A stretch of 64,000 nucleotides of DNA from Metapseudomonas boanensis (GCF_018704125.1 NZ_JAGTIS010000004.1:124001-188000); one strand, 5' to 3'. Shown: positions 9,761-19,041, counted from the first letter of the stretch. Notes: generated by a model not told the origin, from the sequence alone. Program-made: numbers and translations.

Positions 9761-10474
9761 TTATTGGGCCGGGCGCTGCAGCGGATACAGCCGCTCGTCG
9801 AACTGTTCCAGACGCGGGAACTCAAGCGCTACGTCCTGCTCCAGCCCTTGCAGGCGTGCCTGGTAGCTACGCAGGAAGTCCTGCCGTGCCTCATAGCTGA
9901 TGTAAGGCACGTGCCAGGCCACGAAGGGCGGCAGCACTTCCATGCCGACATAAGCCAGGGTGCCGCGCAGCAGCGGACGCAGCATGTCCTCCAGCGGCCC
10001 ATGGATGGCGCCTTCACCGAACATGTGGTCACGCCCGCCCAGGGTCAGGGTCACCAGCGCCTTCTTGCCGGCAAGGCCGCCCTGGTCGTAGAAGCGCTTG
10101 CCGCCGTAGCAGACGCCAGATACCAGCACCCGGTCGATCCAGCCCTTGAGCATGGCCGGCACGGAGAACCAGTACAGCGGGAAGTTGAAGATAACAAGGT
10201 CCGCCCAGAGCAGCTTATCCAGCTCAGTCTGGATGTCTGCGGCAATTCGCCCGGCCTTGACGCCCTCGCGCTGCTCCAGCGCATACACCAGGTAATCCGG
10301 GTTGGCCCGCTCGGAAAAATCCTCCGCGCTGGCCACGGGGTTGAACTTCATCGCGTAGAGGTCTGAGACCAGCACCTGATGCCCCTGACCTTGCAACGTC
10401 TCCGCGGCCAGGTCACGCAGGGCGCTGGTGAAGGATTGAGGCTCGGGGTGGGCGTGGACGATCAATACGTTCAT
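9761..10474 (-). CDS. NAD(P)H:quinone oxidoreductase, flavodoxin-like fold
   Basis: Likely a soluble FMN/FAD-dependent NAD(P)H quinone reductase of the NQO1/MdaB type. The 237-residue protein starts MNVLIVHAHPEPQSFTSALR, the flavin-phosphate loop of this family. It continues with WADLVIFNFPLYWFSVPAML, the flavin-contacting segment, then KGWIDRVLVSGVCYGG and GGRDHMFGEGAIHGPLEDML. There is no signal peptide. It is the last gene of the seven-gene aru operon, 44 nt after the aldehyde dehydrogenase. As I recall, the P. aeruginosa aru region also has a quinone-reductase-like gene beside aruH. Its role in arginine catabolism is unknown; handling of electrons or reactive aldehydes/quinones is only a guess. 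Confidence 0.82.
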   Translation of the reverse strand: MNVLIVHAHPEPQSFTSALRDLAAETLQGQGHQVLVSDLYAMKFNPVASAEDFSERANPDYLVYALEQREGVKAGRIAADIQTELDKLLWADLVIFNFPLYWFSVPAMLKGWIDRVLVSGVCYGGKRFYDQGGLAGKKALVTLTLGGRDHMFGEGAIHGPLEDMLRPLLRGTLAYVGMEVLPPFVAWHVPYISYEARQDFLRSYQARLQGLEQDVALEFPRLEQFDERLYPLQRPAQ

Positions 10475-10518
10475 GGGGTGTCCTTGAATGGAGAGGCCGG
10501 CGTGTACCGGCCTGATGA

Positions 10519-11937
10519 TCAGATTTGGATGGCCTTCACTTCGACGAATTCCGCCAGCCCTTCTTCACCCCACTCGCGCCCGTTGCCGGACTGCTTGTAG
10601 CCGCCGAAAGGCGCGCGGTAGTTGAAGGCGGCGCCGTTGACGAAGCACTGCCCGGCGCGCAGTTGCCGCGCCAGTTCCAGGGAGCGCTCTCGGCTGGCGG
10701 TCCAGACCGCACTGGACAGGCCAAAGGGCGAGTCATTGGCGATGAGCACGGCCTCTTTCTCGTCGGCGTAGGGGATCAGGCAGAGCACCGGCCCGAAGAT
10801 TTCTTCCCGGGCAATACGCATGCGGTTGTGCACGTCGGCGAACAGCGTGGGCCGCACATAGTAGCCTCGCTCGAGGCCCACGGGCGCGTCAGCGCCGCCA
10901 ATCAACAGGCGGGCGCCCTCCTCCTCTCCGATGCGGATGTAGTCACGCACAGTGCGGCGTTGGCCGGATGAACACATCGGGCCGAGGAAGGATTCCGGAT
11001 CCAGCGGGTCGCCCATGCGCAGCGCCTCGGTTTCGGCGCTGGCCAGCTCCAGCGCTTCGGCGTAGCGGCTTGCTGGCAGCAGCATGCGGGTCAGTGCCGT
11101 ACAAGTCTGCCCGGAATTGACCATCACATCCTGTACGCCGTAACGCACGGCCGCCGCCAAGTCGGCATCGGCACCAATCAGCAGCGGCGACTTGCCGCCC
11201 AGTTCCAGGCAAACGCGCTTGACCGTCGGCGCTGCTGCCTCGGCCACCCGCACGCCGGCGCCGGTGGAACCGGTGAAGGAAACCATGTCGACATCAGGGT
11301 GACGCGCCAGCGCCTCGCCAACCTTGGAGCCGGGCCCGCTGACCAGGTTGAAGACTCCGGCCGGCAGGCCAATGGCCTCGATCAGCTCGGCCAGAAGAAA
11401 GGCATGCAGCGGCGTTTCCTGGCTCGGCTTGACCACCACCGTGCAGCCAGCCGCCAGCGCCGGCGCCAGCTTGCCGATCATCTGGTGCAGCGGGTAGTTC
11501 CAGGGGTTGATGAAGGCGCAGACGCCCACCGGCTCACGGACCACCAGGGAGTTGCCGACCTCGCGCACCTCGTCCATGTGGGCGGCCAGTCCGGCGTAGC
11601 TTTCCAGTCCCTCAATCGGGCCCTCGACCTGGATGGCCCGGCACCACTGCACCGGCATGCCAAGTTCGGCGGTAATCAGTCCGGCCATCTCATCCGCACG
11701 GGCTTTGAGCTGTTCGGCCAACGCACGGATGTAACCTGCGCGCACGCTCGACGGTGTCCGCGCCCAGGCGGCAAAAGCTTGCCGGGCTGCTGTAACCGCA
11801 CGCTCCACATCCGCCTCATTGCCGAGCGGCACGCGGCCGGCGACTTCTTCCGTCGCCGGATTGATGACCTCGGCCATGCCGGAACCCTGGGGCGCGACCC
11901 AGGCGCCGCCGATGAACAGGTGGCGATACTCACGCAT
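10519..11937 (-). CDS. NAD(P)-dependent aldehyde dehydrogenase
   Basis: A complete 472-residue member of the aldehyde dehydrogenase superfamily. Visible motifs are the Rossmann-associated FINPWNYPLHQMIGKLAPAL, VVKPSQETP, the glycine motif FTGSTGAGV, the catalytic Glu in LELGGKSPLLIG, the catalytic Cys in NSGQTCTALTRM, and EEIFGPVLCLIPY near the end. Its start overlaps the aruH stop by 8 nt, so the two are translationally coupled. By position the likely substrate is 4-guanidinobutyraldehyde, the AruI product, giving 4-guanidinobutyrate. That substrate is an inference from context. Confidence 0.88.
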   Translation of the reverse strand: MREYRHLFIGGAWVAPQGSGMAEVINPATEEVAGRVPLGNEADVERAVTAARQAFAAWARTPSSVRAGYIRALAEQLKARADEMAGLITAELGMPVQWCRAIQVEGPIEGLESYAGLAAHMDEVREVGNSLVVREPVGVCAFINPWNYPLHQMIGKLAPALAAGCTVVVKPSQETPLHAFLLAELIEAIGLPAGVFNLVSGPGSKVGEALARHPDVDMVSFTGSTGAGVRVAEAAAPTVKRVCLELGGKSPLLIGADADLAAAVRYGVQDVMVNSGQTCTALTRMLLPASRYAEALELASAETEALRMGDPLDPESFLGPMCSSGQRRTVRDYIRIGEEEGARLLIGGADAPVGLERGYYVRPTLFADVHNRMRIAREEIFGPVLCLIPYADEKEAVLIANDSPFGLSSAVWTASRERSLELARQLRAGQCFVNGAAFNYRAPFGGYKQSGNGREWGEEGLAEFVEVKAIQI

Positions 11938-13120
11938 AGCGTTTCTCCTCGATCAGTTCGGTGGCGCAGCGGGCGATGCGGCGGCAGGCTTCCTGCAGCG
12001 GGCCGCTGCCCAGCACCAGGCCCAGACGGATATGCCCGGCGGCGCTGGGGCCGAAGGCTTCGCCAGCGAGCACGGACACGCCGTAGAGATCCAGCAGGCG
12101 GTCCGCGAAGTCCTGGGCGGAGAGGCCAGTGGGGCGAATGTCGACCATCACGAACATGCCGCCATCTGGTTTCAGCGCGCGCAGGCCAGGGCAGCCGGCA
12201 AGCGTCGCGCACACCAGGTCACGGCGCTGGCGGTAGGCCTCGCGCATCGCTGCCAGCTCCGGCAGACCTGCCTCCAGGGCGACGCAGGCGGCGTCCTGGA
12301 TGAAGTCGGGCGACCCGTAAAGCATGCACAGGGCGAGGTTTTCGAGATGCGCGGTGAGTGCCTCGGAGCCGACCACCCAACCTACCCGCCAGCCAGTCAT
12401 GGCATGGGATTTGGACAGGCTGTTGAGGGTCGCGGTGCGCTCGGCCATGCCCGGCAGGCTGGCCGGGCTGATGTGCTCGCCCTCGAACAGAAGCTCGCTG
12501 TAGACCTCGTCGGAGATCATCCAGAGGTCGTGGCGAACGCACAGTTCGGCAAGAGCCTCCCAGGTAGCGCGCGGCAGGCTGGCGCCAGAGGGGTTGTGCG
12601 GGCTATTGATCGCGATTGCGCGGGTCCGCGAAGTAATGACCGCCGCGACGTCTTGCGCCTGGATACGGAAGCCGTTTTCCGAACGCACTGGAACCGGCAC
12701 GACCTTGGCGCCACAGGCGCCGAACACCGCCTCATAGGTCACATACATCGGCTCGGCGACAATCACCTCGTCACCCGGATTGAGCAGGCACTGCACGACG
12801 CTGAACAGCGCGCATTGGGCGCCCGCCATTACCGCCACCTGGTTGGCGGCCACGCCCTGGCCGCTGCGCGCGTTATGCCAGGCCGCGATACGCTCACGCA
12901 GGGCAAGCTTGCCGCGCACATCGGAGTAATGAGTGTTGCCGTTCAGCAGGCTGTCGATAGCGGCCTGGACGATGGGTTGTGGGGTATCGAAGTCCGGATC
13001 GCCGACGGACAGCAGCAGAATGTCGTCGCCACGTGCCTGACGTTCCAGGGCGCGGTAGTGAATGTTCCAGGCCGCCGCGCCGTCGCCGGCAATGCGTTGA
13101 GTGAGATCGGAAAAGCGCAT
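11930..13120 (-). CDS. aruH: PLP-dependent aminotransferase, likely arginine:pyruvate transaminase AruH
   Basis: A fold-type I (class I/II) aminotransferase of 396 residues. The start is MRFSDLTQRIAGDGAAAWNI. The PLP-binding lysine is in SLSKSHAMTGWRVGWVVGSE; NSPHNPSGASLPRATWEALA and MISDEVYSELLFEG contain the Asn and Asp that contact the cofactor. AAGGAG precedes the ATG. It sits 20 nt after a thiamine-diphosphate decarboxylase resembling AruI. That pairing is the arginine transaminase pathway known from P. aeruginosa: AruH converts L-arginine and pyruvate to 2-ketoarginine and alanine. Family certain; the exact substrate rests on the aruI, permease and aruRS neighbourhood. Confidence 0.82.
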   Translation of the reverse strand: MRFSDLTQRIAGDGAAAWNIHYRALERQARGDDILLLSVGDPDFDTPQPIVQAAIDSLLNGNTHYSDVRGKLALRERIAAWHNARSGQGVAANQVAVMAGAQCALFSVVQCLLNPGDEVIVAEPMYVTYEAVFGACGAKVVPVPVRSENGFRIQAQDVAAVITSRTRAIAINSPHNPSGASLPRATWEALAELCVRHDLWMISDEVYSELLFEGEHISPASLPGMAERTATLNSLSKSHAMTGWRVGWVVGSEALTAHLENLALCMLYGSPDFIQDAACVALEAGLPELAAMREAYRQRRDLVCATLAGCPGLRALKPDGGMFVMVDIRPTGLSAQDFADRLLDLYGVSVLAGEAFGPSAAGHIRLGLVLGSGPLQEACRRIARCATELIEEKRYA

Positions 13121-13140
13121 GGCAAGCTCCTTGGCCCGGC

Positions 13141-14751
13141 TCAGCGAGCGCAGGCGTGTTTCAGTTCGATCAGGGTGACGCCCGGATGGGCGAAGCCGCC
13201 GCGCAGGTCGCCTTCCAGTTCGTCGAGGCTCTGCGGTTGCTTCACCACGCAGCCGAAGGCACGGGCGAGACCGATGAAGTCCGGGTTACGCGGCAGCACG
13301 CCCACCGGCTCGATGTCCAGGGTGAGCATGTCGTCGCGGATCTGGCCCAGGGCATCGTTGTTCCAGAGCAGCACCACCAGCGGGCTGTCCAGCTCCTCGG
13401 TGGCAGTAGCCAACTCCTGGGCGGTGTAGAGGAAGCCGCCATCGCCAACCAGCACCAGGCCCGGCCGCTCTCGCGCGCCGAACTTGGCGCCGATGCCGGC
13501 CGGCAGGCCGTAACCCAAGGTGCCGTAACCAGTGGGGTGCAGCCAGCTGCGCGGTGCCCGACTGGCAAAGGCGTAGTTGCCGGTGTAGGCGAGTTGGGTC
13601 ATGTCCGTGCTGATGAAGGCGTTGGCCGGCAGCACGGCAGCGATGCGGTCGAGAATCGCCTGGTGAATGGCCTGCAGCGGTGCGTGCTCCTGGCGAATGG
13701 TTTCACGCAGGCGAGCGACTGTACCGATGGCCGACGTGGCGTCGCGTGCCGCATCCGGCAACTGCGCCAACAAGGCCTCAAGCGTCAGCCGGGCATCGCC
13801 ACGCAGGGCTATGGCGCAGGGGTAGAAATCATTGAACTTGCGCGGGTCGATATCGACGCGAATCAGGTCACCAGTGAGCGGCAGGCGCTCGCGCCAGAAA
13901 TCGGTGTCGGCCATTTCGGAGCCGACCGCCAGAACCAGGTCGGCTTCGGCAATCAATTGCCAACCTGGCACCACGCAGAGACTGGCGCCGGCGTTCAGCG
14001 GTTCTTCGGGTGGCAGCAGGCCTTTGCCGGCCACACTGGTGAACACCGGCGCGGCCAGCCGCTCGCTGAGCGCCTGGAGCGCCTCACCAGCCTGCAGCGC
14101 ACCGCCACCGGCAATGATCATCGGTCGCTTGGCCGCCGCCAATTTCGCAACGGCCTGCTGAATGGCCTCTACGGCAGGCACGCCACGTCCAGGACGGCGC
14201 ACGACATCGTTGCTCCAGTCACGCGCCACGGGGGCGGCCAGCACGTCCAGCGGCACGGAAATGTGCACGGGACGCGGGCGCTCGCTGTCGAACACGGCAA
14301 AGGCACGGGCCACCAGTTCGGGCAGGTCCTCTGCAGTCAATGCCAACGCCGAGAAGGCCGTGATGGGCGCAGTCATGGCGCGCTGGTCCTGGGTCTCATG
14401 CAAGCAGCCCCAACCCTTGCCGAGGCTGGCAGTGTGGTTGACGCTTGAAATCACCAGCATCGGGATTGAATCGGCATAGGCCTGGCCGATGGGCGTGGCC
14501 GCGTTGGTCACGCCCGGGCCGGTGATCAGGAAGCATACGCCCGGCTTGCCGCTGACTCGCGCATAGCCGTCGGCCATGAAGCCGGCGCCCTGCTCGTGGC
14601 GGGTGAGCACATGGCGGATACCGCTTCCCGGCAGGCCCCGGTACAGCTCCAGGGTGTGCACGCCGGGAATGCCGAACACGGTGTCCACGCCGTAGTTGGC
14701 CAGCAGGCGGACCAAGGCCTGGCCGCCGGTGAGGGTGTTCTGTTGTTGCAT
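13141..14751 (-). CDS. aruI: ThDP-dependent decarboxylase, likely 2-ketoarginine decarboxylase AruI
   Basis: A large-subunit acetolactate-synthase-like, thiamine-diphosphate enzyme of about 536 residues. It has the N-terminal FGIPGVHTLELYRGL and the cofactor-activating Glu in TRHEQGAGFMADGYARVSGK. The ThDP/Mg motif is GDGGFLYTAQELATATEELD through LLWNNDALGQ (GDG...NN). I chose the ATG at 14751 (MQQQNTLTGGQALVRL), which has GAGGAG upstream; a longer frame adds residues without a match. Next to aruH the best call is AruI, which decarboxylates 2-ketoarginine to 4-guanidinobutyraldehyde. A REP pair occupies the 102-nt gap to the upstream gene. Confidence 0.82.
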   Translation of the reverse strand: MQQQNTLTGGQALVRLLANYGVDTVFGIPGVHTLELYRGLPGSGIRHVLTRHEQGAGFMADGYARVSGKPGVCFLITGPGVTNAATPIGQAYADSIPMLVISSVNHTASLGKGWGCLHETQDQRAMTAPITAFSALALTAEDLPELVARAFAVFDSERPRPVHISVPLDVLAAPVARDWSNDVVRRPGRGVPAVEAIQQAVAKLAAAKRPMIIAGGGALQAGEALQALSERLAAPVFTSVAGKGLLPPEEPLNAGASLCVVPGWQLIAEADLVLAVGSEMADTDFWRERLPLTGDLIRVDIDPRKFNDFYPCAIALRGDARLTLEALLAQLPDAARDATSAIGTVARLRETIRQEHAPLQAIHQAILDRIAAVLPANAFISTDMTQLAYTGNYAFASRAPRSWLHPTGYGTLGYGLPAGIGAKFGARERPGLVLVGDGGFLYTAQELATATEELDSPLVVLLWNNDALGQIRDDMLTLDIEPVGVLPRNPDFIGLARAFGCVVKQPQSLDELEGDLRGGFAHPGVTLIELKHACAR

Positions 14752-14782
14752 GAGGTGTCTCCTCGAACCAATTGCCAAGACT

Positions 14783-14851
14783 TGTAGGAGCGAGCTTGCT
14801 CGCGAACGGCCGTGCGCCGGACCTTCGCCAGCAAGCTGGCTCCTACAAGAG
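14783..14851. repeat. REP inverted pair inside the aru operon
   Basis: TGTAGGAGCGAGCTTGCTCG at 14784-14803 faces a complementary copy ending CAAGCTGGCTCCTACA. Together they form a REPIN/BIME-like pair in the only wide gap of the operon, between the acyl-CoA synthetase and aruI. Such hairpins can adjust 3' stability of the upstream message. Confidence 0.85.
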
Positions 14852-14853
14852 CG

Positions 14854-16944
14854 TCATTCCCCTAGGCGGATCAGCGCATCCACCGCGACCGCACCGTCGG
14901 CGCTCACCAGCAGCGGGTTCACATCCAGCTCCAGCAACTGGTCGGCGTGCTCGCAGGCGTAGTCGGCCACCGCGCGGATGGCATCCACCAGTGCGTCCAT
15001 GTGCACTGCCGGGCGGCCCCGGAAGCCGCTAAGCAAGGGGGCACTGCGCAGGCCCAGCAGGGCATCGCGGATCGCCGCATCAGTAGTCGGCAGCAGCAGG
15101 CTGCGGCTGTCCTTTAGCAACTCGACGAGGATGCCGCCGGCGCCAATCACCAGCGCCAGGCCGAAGCCCTCCTCGCGCTTGATGCCAACGATCAGTTCCG
15201 CCAGTGGCGGTGTGGCCATGCGCTCCAGCAGTACCTGGTCGAAGACCACCTGCGGCGCATGCCGGGCGAGGCTTTCGCGCATGTCGAGCAATGCTGCCTC
15301 CAGGGCCGCCTCGTTGCGCAGGTTGAGCGCCACGCCACCAACTTCGGTCTTGTGCGGCAGTTCGGCGCTGACCGCCTTGAGTACCAGCGGGAAGCCGAGG
15401 TCTGCAGCTGCCTCGCGGGCCTGGCCGGGCGTGCTCAGCACGGCGCTGGGCAGCGGCACGCCAAAGGGCTTCAGCGCCTGCTTGGACTGCCACTCATCCA
15501 GAAGCCAGCCCTGGCCCTCCAGGGGCAGCGGGCAGATCGGCACCAGCGCCGAGTCGCCGCGCGCAAGCAGCGCATCGCGACGCTGGCGGTAGTGGGCGAT
15601 GCGCCCCCAGGCAGCGAGACCATCCTCCACCCCCTGCAGGGCGGCGACGCCCCGGGCGTGTAACAGCTCGCGGGCGTGTGCAGGCAGCAGTTCGGGAAAG
15701 GCCGAGGCGATGAAGCCGACCTTGCCGTGACGTTGCAGCGCTTCACAGTAGAGTTCCAGCAGCAGGTCGCACTGCGGACGCTCGCCGGTTTCCTCACCGG
15801 GATAGTCGAGCACCAGCAGGGCCGCGTCTGCGTCGCTGCGCAGCGTGCTGTCGAGCATTCGGCGCAGGGCTTCGCCGTCACCCCAGATGGCGGTGGTGAA
15901 GTCCAGTGGGTTGGCGATGTTCGCGTAGTCAGGCAGCACCTCAGCCAGCTCGCCGCGTTGGCCTTCGTCAAGCCTGGGTAGCGCCAGGCCGTTGCGTTCG
16001 GCGTAATCGGCGATCAGCCCGGCGTCGCCACCGGAGCAAGCCAATGCGACCAGACTCGGGCCAGCCGGAAGATTGCCGCAGGCGGCGGCCTTGAGGGTTT
16101 CCATGAAGCTCACCGGGCCGCTGACACGGATCACCCCGAGGCGTTCGAACAGGCTGTCGTACAGCGCATCAGATCCGGCCAGCGAGCTGGTGTGGCTGAG
16201 TGCCAGTTCGGCACCGATCTGCGAAACGCCGGTTTTCAGGGCGATGATCGGGATGCCTTTCTCCAGAGCCTTGTGCGCGGCCCGGGCGAAACCGGGAACA
16301 TTCTTCAGGCCTTCCAGGTGCAGGCCGATGGCCGTGACGCGCGGCTCATCCAGCAGCACGTCAATCAGTTCGGCCACGCCCAACTGGGCCTGGTTGCCGA
16401 CCGACACCATGTAGGCCACCGGCAGCGAACGATCGCTCATCGACAGGTTGTAGGCGAAGTTACCGCTCTGGGTGAGCACCGCCACGCCCTTCTCCACCAG
16501 CTTGCCGCCATGGGCCACCGGCCACAGGGCGGCGCCGTGCAGGTAGTCGAGCAGGCCGTAGCAGTTGGGCCCGAGCAGGGCCATCTCGCCGGCGGCGGCA
16601 AGCAGCTCGCATTGCAGGGCCTGGCCTTCTTCACCGGTCTCGGCGAAGCCGGAGGCGTAGCAGATGGCGCCACCGGCATCCTTGGCGGCGAGCTCGGCGA
16701 CCACGCCGAGGGTCAGCTCGCGGTTGGTGGCGATGAATACGGCGTCCGGCCCGCACGGCAGGTCAGCGACGCGGGCCACGCAGGGTACCCCTTCGAGTTG
16801 GGCGTGCTGCGGGTTGACCAGCCACATCTGGCCGGTGAAGCCGCCTTCGGCACAGCGTTTGAGCGCACGCGCCATGCTGCGCCCGCCAATGAAGGCCAGG
16901 TGCCGAGGCGCCAGCAGGCGCTTGAGATTGTCACGTTGGGTCAT
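14854..16944 (-). CDS. acyl-CoA synthetase (NDP-forming), fused alpha/beta type
   Basis: About 696 residues with the order of NDP-forming acyl-CoA synthetases. First comes a CoA-binding Rossmann domain (residues 1-130, with LAPRHLAFIGGRSMARALKR). Next are two succinyl-CoA-ligase-like domains, including QSGNFAYNLSMSDR and the region LALSHTSSLAGSDALYDSLF that carries the phosphohistidine-type His. The C-terminal part is an ATP-grasp domain with GFPLVLKAVSAELPHKTEVG and ELDVNPLLVSADGAVAVDAL. I chose the ATG at 16944 because GGAGG sits 7 nt upstream. It would activate a carboxylate, plausibly 4-guanidinobutyrate or a product of it, for the adjacent acyl-CoA dehydrogenase and hydratase; the substrate is inferred. 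Confidence 0.85.
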   Translation of the reverse strand: MTQRDNLKRLLAPRHLAFIGGRSMARALKRCAEGGFTGQMWLVNPQHAQLEGVPCVARVADLPCGPDAVFIATNRELTLGVVAELAAKDAGGAICYASGFAETGEEGQALQCELLAAAGEMALLGPNCYGLLDYLHGAALWPVAHGGKLVEKGVAVLTQSGNFAYNLSMSDRSLPVAYMVSVGNQAQLGVAELIDVLLDEPRVTAIGLHLEGLKNVPGFARAAHKALEKGIPIIALKTGVSQIGAELALSHTSSLAGSDALYDSLFERLGVIRVSGPVSFMETLKAAACGNLPAGPSLVALACSGGDAGLIADYAERNGLALPRLDEGQRGELAEVLPDYANIANPLDFTTAIWGDGEALRRMLDSTLRSDADAALLVLDYPGEETGERPQCDLLLELYCEALQRHGKVGFIASAFPELLPAHARELLHARGVAALQGVEDGLAAWGRIAHYRQRRDALLARGDSALVPICPLPLEGQGWLLDEWQSKQALKPFGVPLPSAVLSTPGQAREAAADLGFPLVLKAVSAELPHKTEVGGVALNLRNEAALEAALLDMRESLARHAPQVVFDQVLLERMATPPLAELIVGIKREEGFGLALVIGAGGILVELLKDSRSLLLPTTDAAIRDALLGLRSAPLLSGFRGRPAVHMDALVDAIRAVADYACEHADQLLELDVNPLLVSADGAVAVDALIRLGE

Positions 16945-16957
16945 GGTCAACCTCCGG

Positions 16958-18118
16958 TCAGCGCAGCAGCGGTCGCAGCAGTTCGCGGGAAATGATGTGG
17001 CGCTGGATTTCCGAGGTGCCTTCCCAGATGCGCTCGATGCGCGCGTTGCGCCAGATGCGCTCCACCGGCCCTTCATCCATCAGGCCCATGCCGCCAAATA
17101 TCTGCACGGTCTCGTCCGCCACGCGGCCGAGCACTTCGCTGGCGAACAACTTGGCCATGCCGGCTTCGCCATCGGTCATGGTGCCCTGGTCCATTTTCCA
17201 GGCGGTGTGCAGGGTCATCAGCTCGGCGGCACGAATCTGCGTAGCCATGTCGGCGAGCTTGAAGGAAATGCCCTGGTAGGTGCCGATGGGCTGGCCAAAC
17301 TGCTTGCGGTCGGCGGCCCATTGCAGGGAGAGGTCCAGCGCGCGCTGGGCCTGGCCGACGCAGTTGGCAGCGACCATCACCCGTCCGGCGGTGAGCCAGG
17401 CATTGGCGACTTCCCAGCCCTTGTCGACCTCACCGAGCACCTTGGATTCCGGCACGCGGCAGTCGTCGAAGAAGATCTCATAGGTGTGGTAGCCCTTGTT
17501 GCTGACGCACTTGGGCCCACGGCGCACTGTCATCCCCGGGGTGCCCTTGTCGACCAGGAAGGCGGTGACGGCATTGCGCTTCTTGCCGTTGTGCTCATAC
17601 GTGTCGGTGACGGCGAAGACAATGGCGAAGTCGGCGTGACCGGCGTGGCTGATGAAGTGCTTGCTGCCGTTCAGCACGAAGTCGCCGCCATCACGTACCG
17701 CGCGGGTCTTGATCGAGTTGGCGTCGGAGCCTGCGCCCGGCTCGGTCAGGGCGAAGCAGTCGATTTTCTCCCCCTGGACGCTGGGCAGCAGATATTGCTC
17801 GATCTGCTCGCCCTTGCACGCCATGAGAATCTTCGAAGGGCGCGCAACGAACACGTGCAGCGCCCAGGACACCTTGGACAGTTCACGTTCTACGAGCGCC
17901 TGGGACAGGTAGTCGAGGCCACCGCCGCCCACTTCCTCCGGCATATTGAAGGCGTAGAACCCCGCCGCCAGGGCTTTGCCGCGAATCTCGGCGGCCAGCT
18001 CCGGGGAGACCGCATCGGCACGGTCGACGGCTTCTTCATGGGGCAGCAGCTCCTTGTCGACGAAGGCGCGTACCGCGTCGACCAGCATGTCCTGTTCCTG
18101 GGTGAGTTGGAAATTCAT
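16958..18118 (-). CDS. acyl-CoA dehydrogenase
   Basis: A standard 386-residue flavin-dependent acyl-CoA dehydrogenase. It contains the signature FALTEPGAGSDANSIKTRAV, the substrate/FAD segment FVLNGSKHFISHAGHADFAI, and the C-terminal QIFGGMGLMDEGPVERIWRN followed by RIERIWEGTSEIQRHIISRE, where the catalytic-base Glu and C-terminal Arg regions lie. It lies 29 nt after the enoyl-CoA hydratase gene and 13 nt before the acyl-CoA synthetase, so the three form a beta-oxidation-like cassette in the aru operon. The actual acyl group is not known from sequence. Confidence 0.9.
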   Translation of the reverse strand: MNFQLTQEQDMLVDAVRAFVDKELLPHEEAVDRADAVSPELAAEIRGKALAAGFYAFNMPEEVGGGGLDYLSQALVERELSKVSWALHVFVARPSKILMACKGEQIEQYLLPSVQGEKIDCFALTEPGAGSDANSIKTRAVRDGGDFVLNGSKHFISHAGHADFAIVFAVTDTYEHNGKKRNAVTAFLVDKGTPGMTVRRGPKCVSNKGYHTYEIFFDDCRVPESKVLGEVDKGWEVANAWLTAGRVMVAANCVGQAQRALDLSLQWAADRKQFGQPIGTYQGISFKLADMATQIRAAELMTLHTAWKMDQGTMTDGEAGMAKLFASEVLGRVADETVQIFGGMGLMDEGPVERIWRNARIERIWEGTSEIQRHIISRELLRPLLR

Positions 18119-18147
18119 ATCCGAATCCTCTTGCTGGGAGCGGCGCT

Positions 18148-18939
18148 TCAGCGGCCGATGAAATGGGGGGTACGTTTTTCCGCGACCGCGCGCAGCGCCT
18201 CGCCGGCGTCTTCGCTGCGACCGCAGAGCAGCCCGGCGGCCTGTTCGGCAACCAGTTGCCCGGCCAGGCTGCGGCTCGCTCCATCACGGATCAGCGCCTT
18301 GGTCTGGGCGAAGGCGAAGGTGGGGCCGGCGGCCAGGCGCGTGGCCAGTTCACCGGCAACCTGCAGCAAGGCGTCGTCGGCACAGACCTCACCGACCAGA
18401 CCGACGCCCAAGGCACGCTCAGCGCCCCACAGCTCGTCGAGGAACAACAGGCGCTTGGCCTGTTCAGCGCCGATCAACCGCGGCAGGTGCCAGCTGGCGC
18501 CGGCGTCCGGTGCATAGGCCATACCGGTGTAGCCAGCCTTGAAGCGCGCTGACTGTGCGGCGATGCGGAAGTCGCAACACAGCGACAGGTCCATCCCCGC
18601 GCCGACAGCAGTGCCATTGATGGCGGCGATGGTCGGCTTGGCCAGTCCGTGCAGCCGGGTCATCAGGGCATGCGCGGCTTCGGTCCAGCCGTAGGTTTCC
18701 AGCTCGCCGCAGGCCTCGGCCTCGGCCCACTCGGCAAGGTCCGCCCCTGCGCAGAAGCTGCGACCAGTCCCCGTGAGCACCAGGACGCGAACGGCCGGGT
18801 CGGCTTCATGGGCATCGAGCAGCGCGTGCAGGGCCTTGAGGGTGGGGATGTCCAATGCATTGCGTTGCTGTGGGCGGTTCAGGGTGATCCAGGCGATGCC
18901 GGCTTCAACCTGGCTGAGCAGGGAGGCTGGGGTAGTCAT
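18148..18939 (-). CDS. enoyl-CoA hydratase/isomerase family protein
   Basis: A crotonase-fold protein of 263 residues. It shows WITLNRPQQRNALDIPTLKA, the oxyanion-hole motif TGRSFCAGADLAEWAEAE, and AAINGTAVGAGMDLSLCCDF, the second oxyanion loop. I chose the ATG at 18939 (MTTPASLLSQVEAGIA), which has GAGGG upstream; the frame extends to 19047 without further homology. It is the first gene of the seven-gene operon running through aruI and aruH to the quinone reductase. The glutamates of true hydratases are not obvious to me, so isomerase or hydrolase activity is possible. Confidence 0.85.
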   Translation of the reverse strand: MTTPASLLSQVEAGIAWITLNRPQQRNALDIPTLKALHALLDAHEADPAVRVLVLTGTGRSFCAGADLAEWAEAEACGELETYGWTEAAHALMTRLHGLAKPTIAAINGTAVGAGMDLSLCCDFRIAAQSARFKAGYTGMAYAPDAGASWHLPRLIGAEQAKRLLFLDELWGAERALGVGLVGEVCADDALLQVAGELATRLAAGPTFAFAQTKALIRDGASRSLAGQLVAEQAAGLLCGRSEDAGEALRAVAEKRTPHFIGR

Positions 18940-18995
18940 GCGAGCCCTCGTCTTGTTGTGTTTGGTCATGAGGATGGGAAAGCTGGACGCCATAC

Positions 18996-19041
18996 TAAAC
19001 AAGTGTTCAGCAAGCCGACAATCCTCCCCGAATGGGGTATG
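18996..19041. promoter_or_regulatory. candidate operators upstream of the aru operon
   Basis: Two palindrome-like sites lie 57-102 nt upstream of the first aru-operon gene. One is TAAACAAGTGTTCA at 18996-19009, an imperfect inverted repeat like TetR-type operators. The other is CCTCCCCGAATGGGGTATG at 19023-19041, which shares 15 of 19 bases with a site at 25517-25535 in front of the polyamine-binding protein gene. The factor that binds is unknown; AruR, the TetR protein or the LuxR-type protein of this window are candidates. Confidence 0.45.

Noticed and set aside
11299-14479. Several long plus-strand frames opposite the aldehyde dehydrogenase, aruH and aruI
   Set aside because: Shadow frames of high-GC genes on the minus strand whose catalytic motifs are complete.
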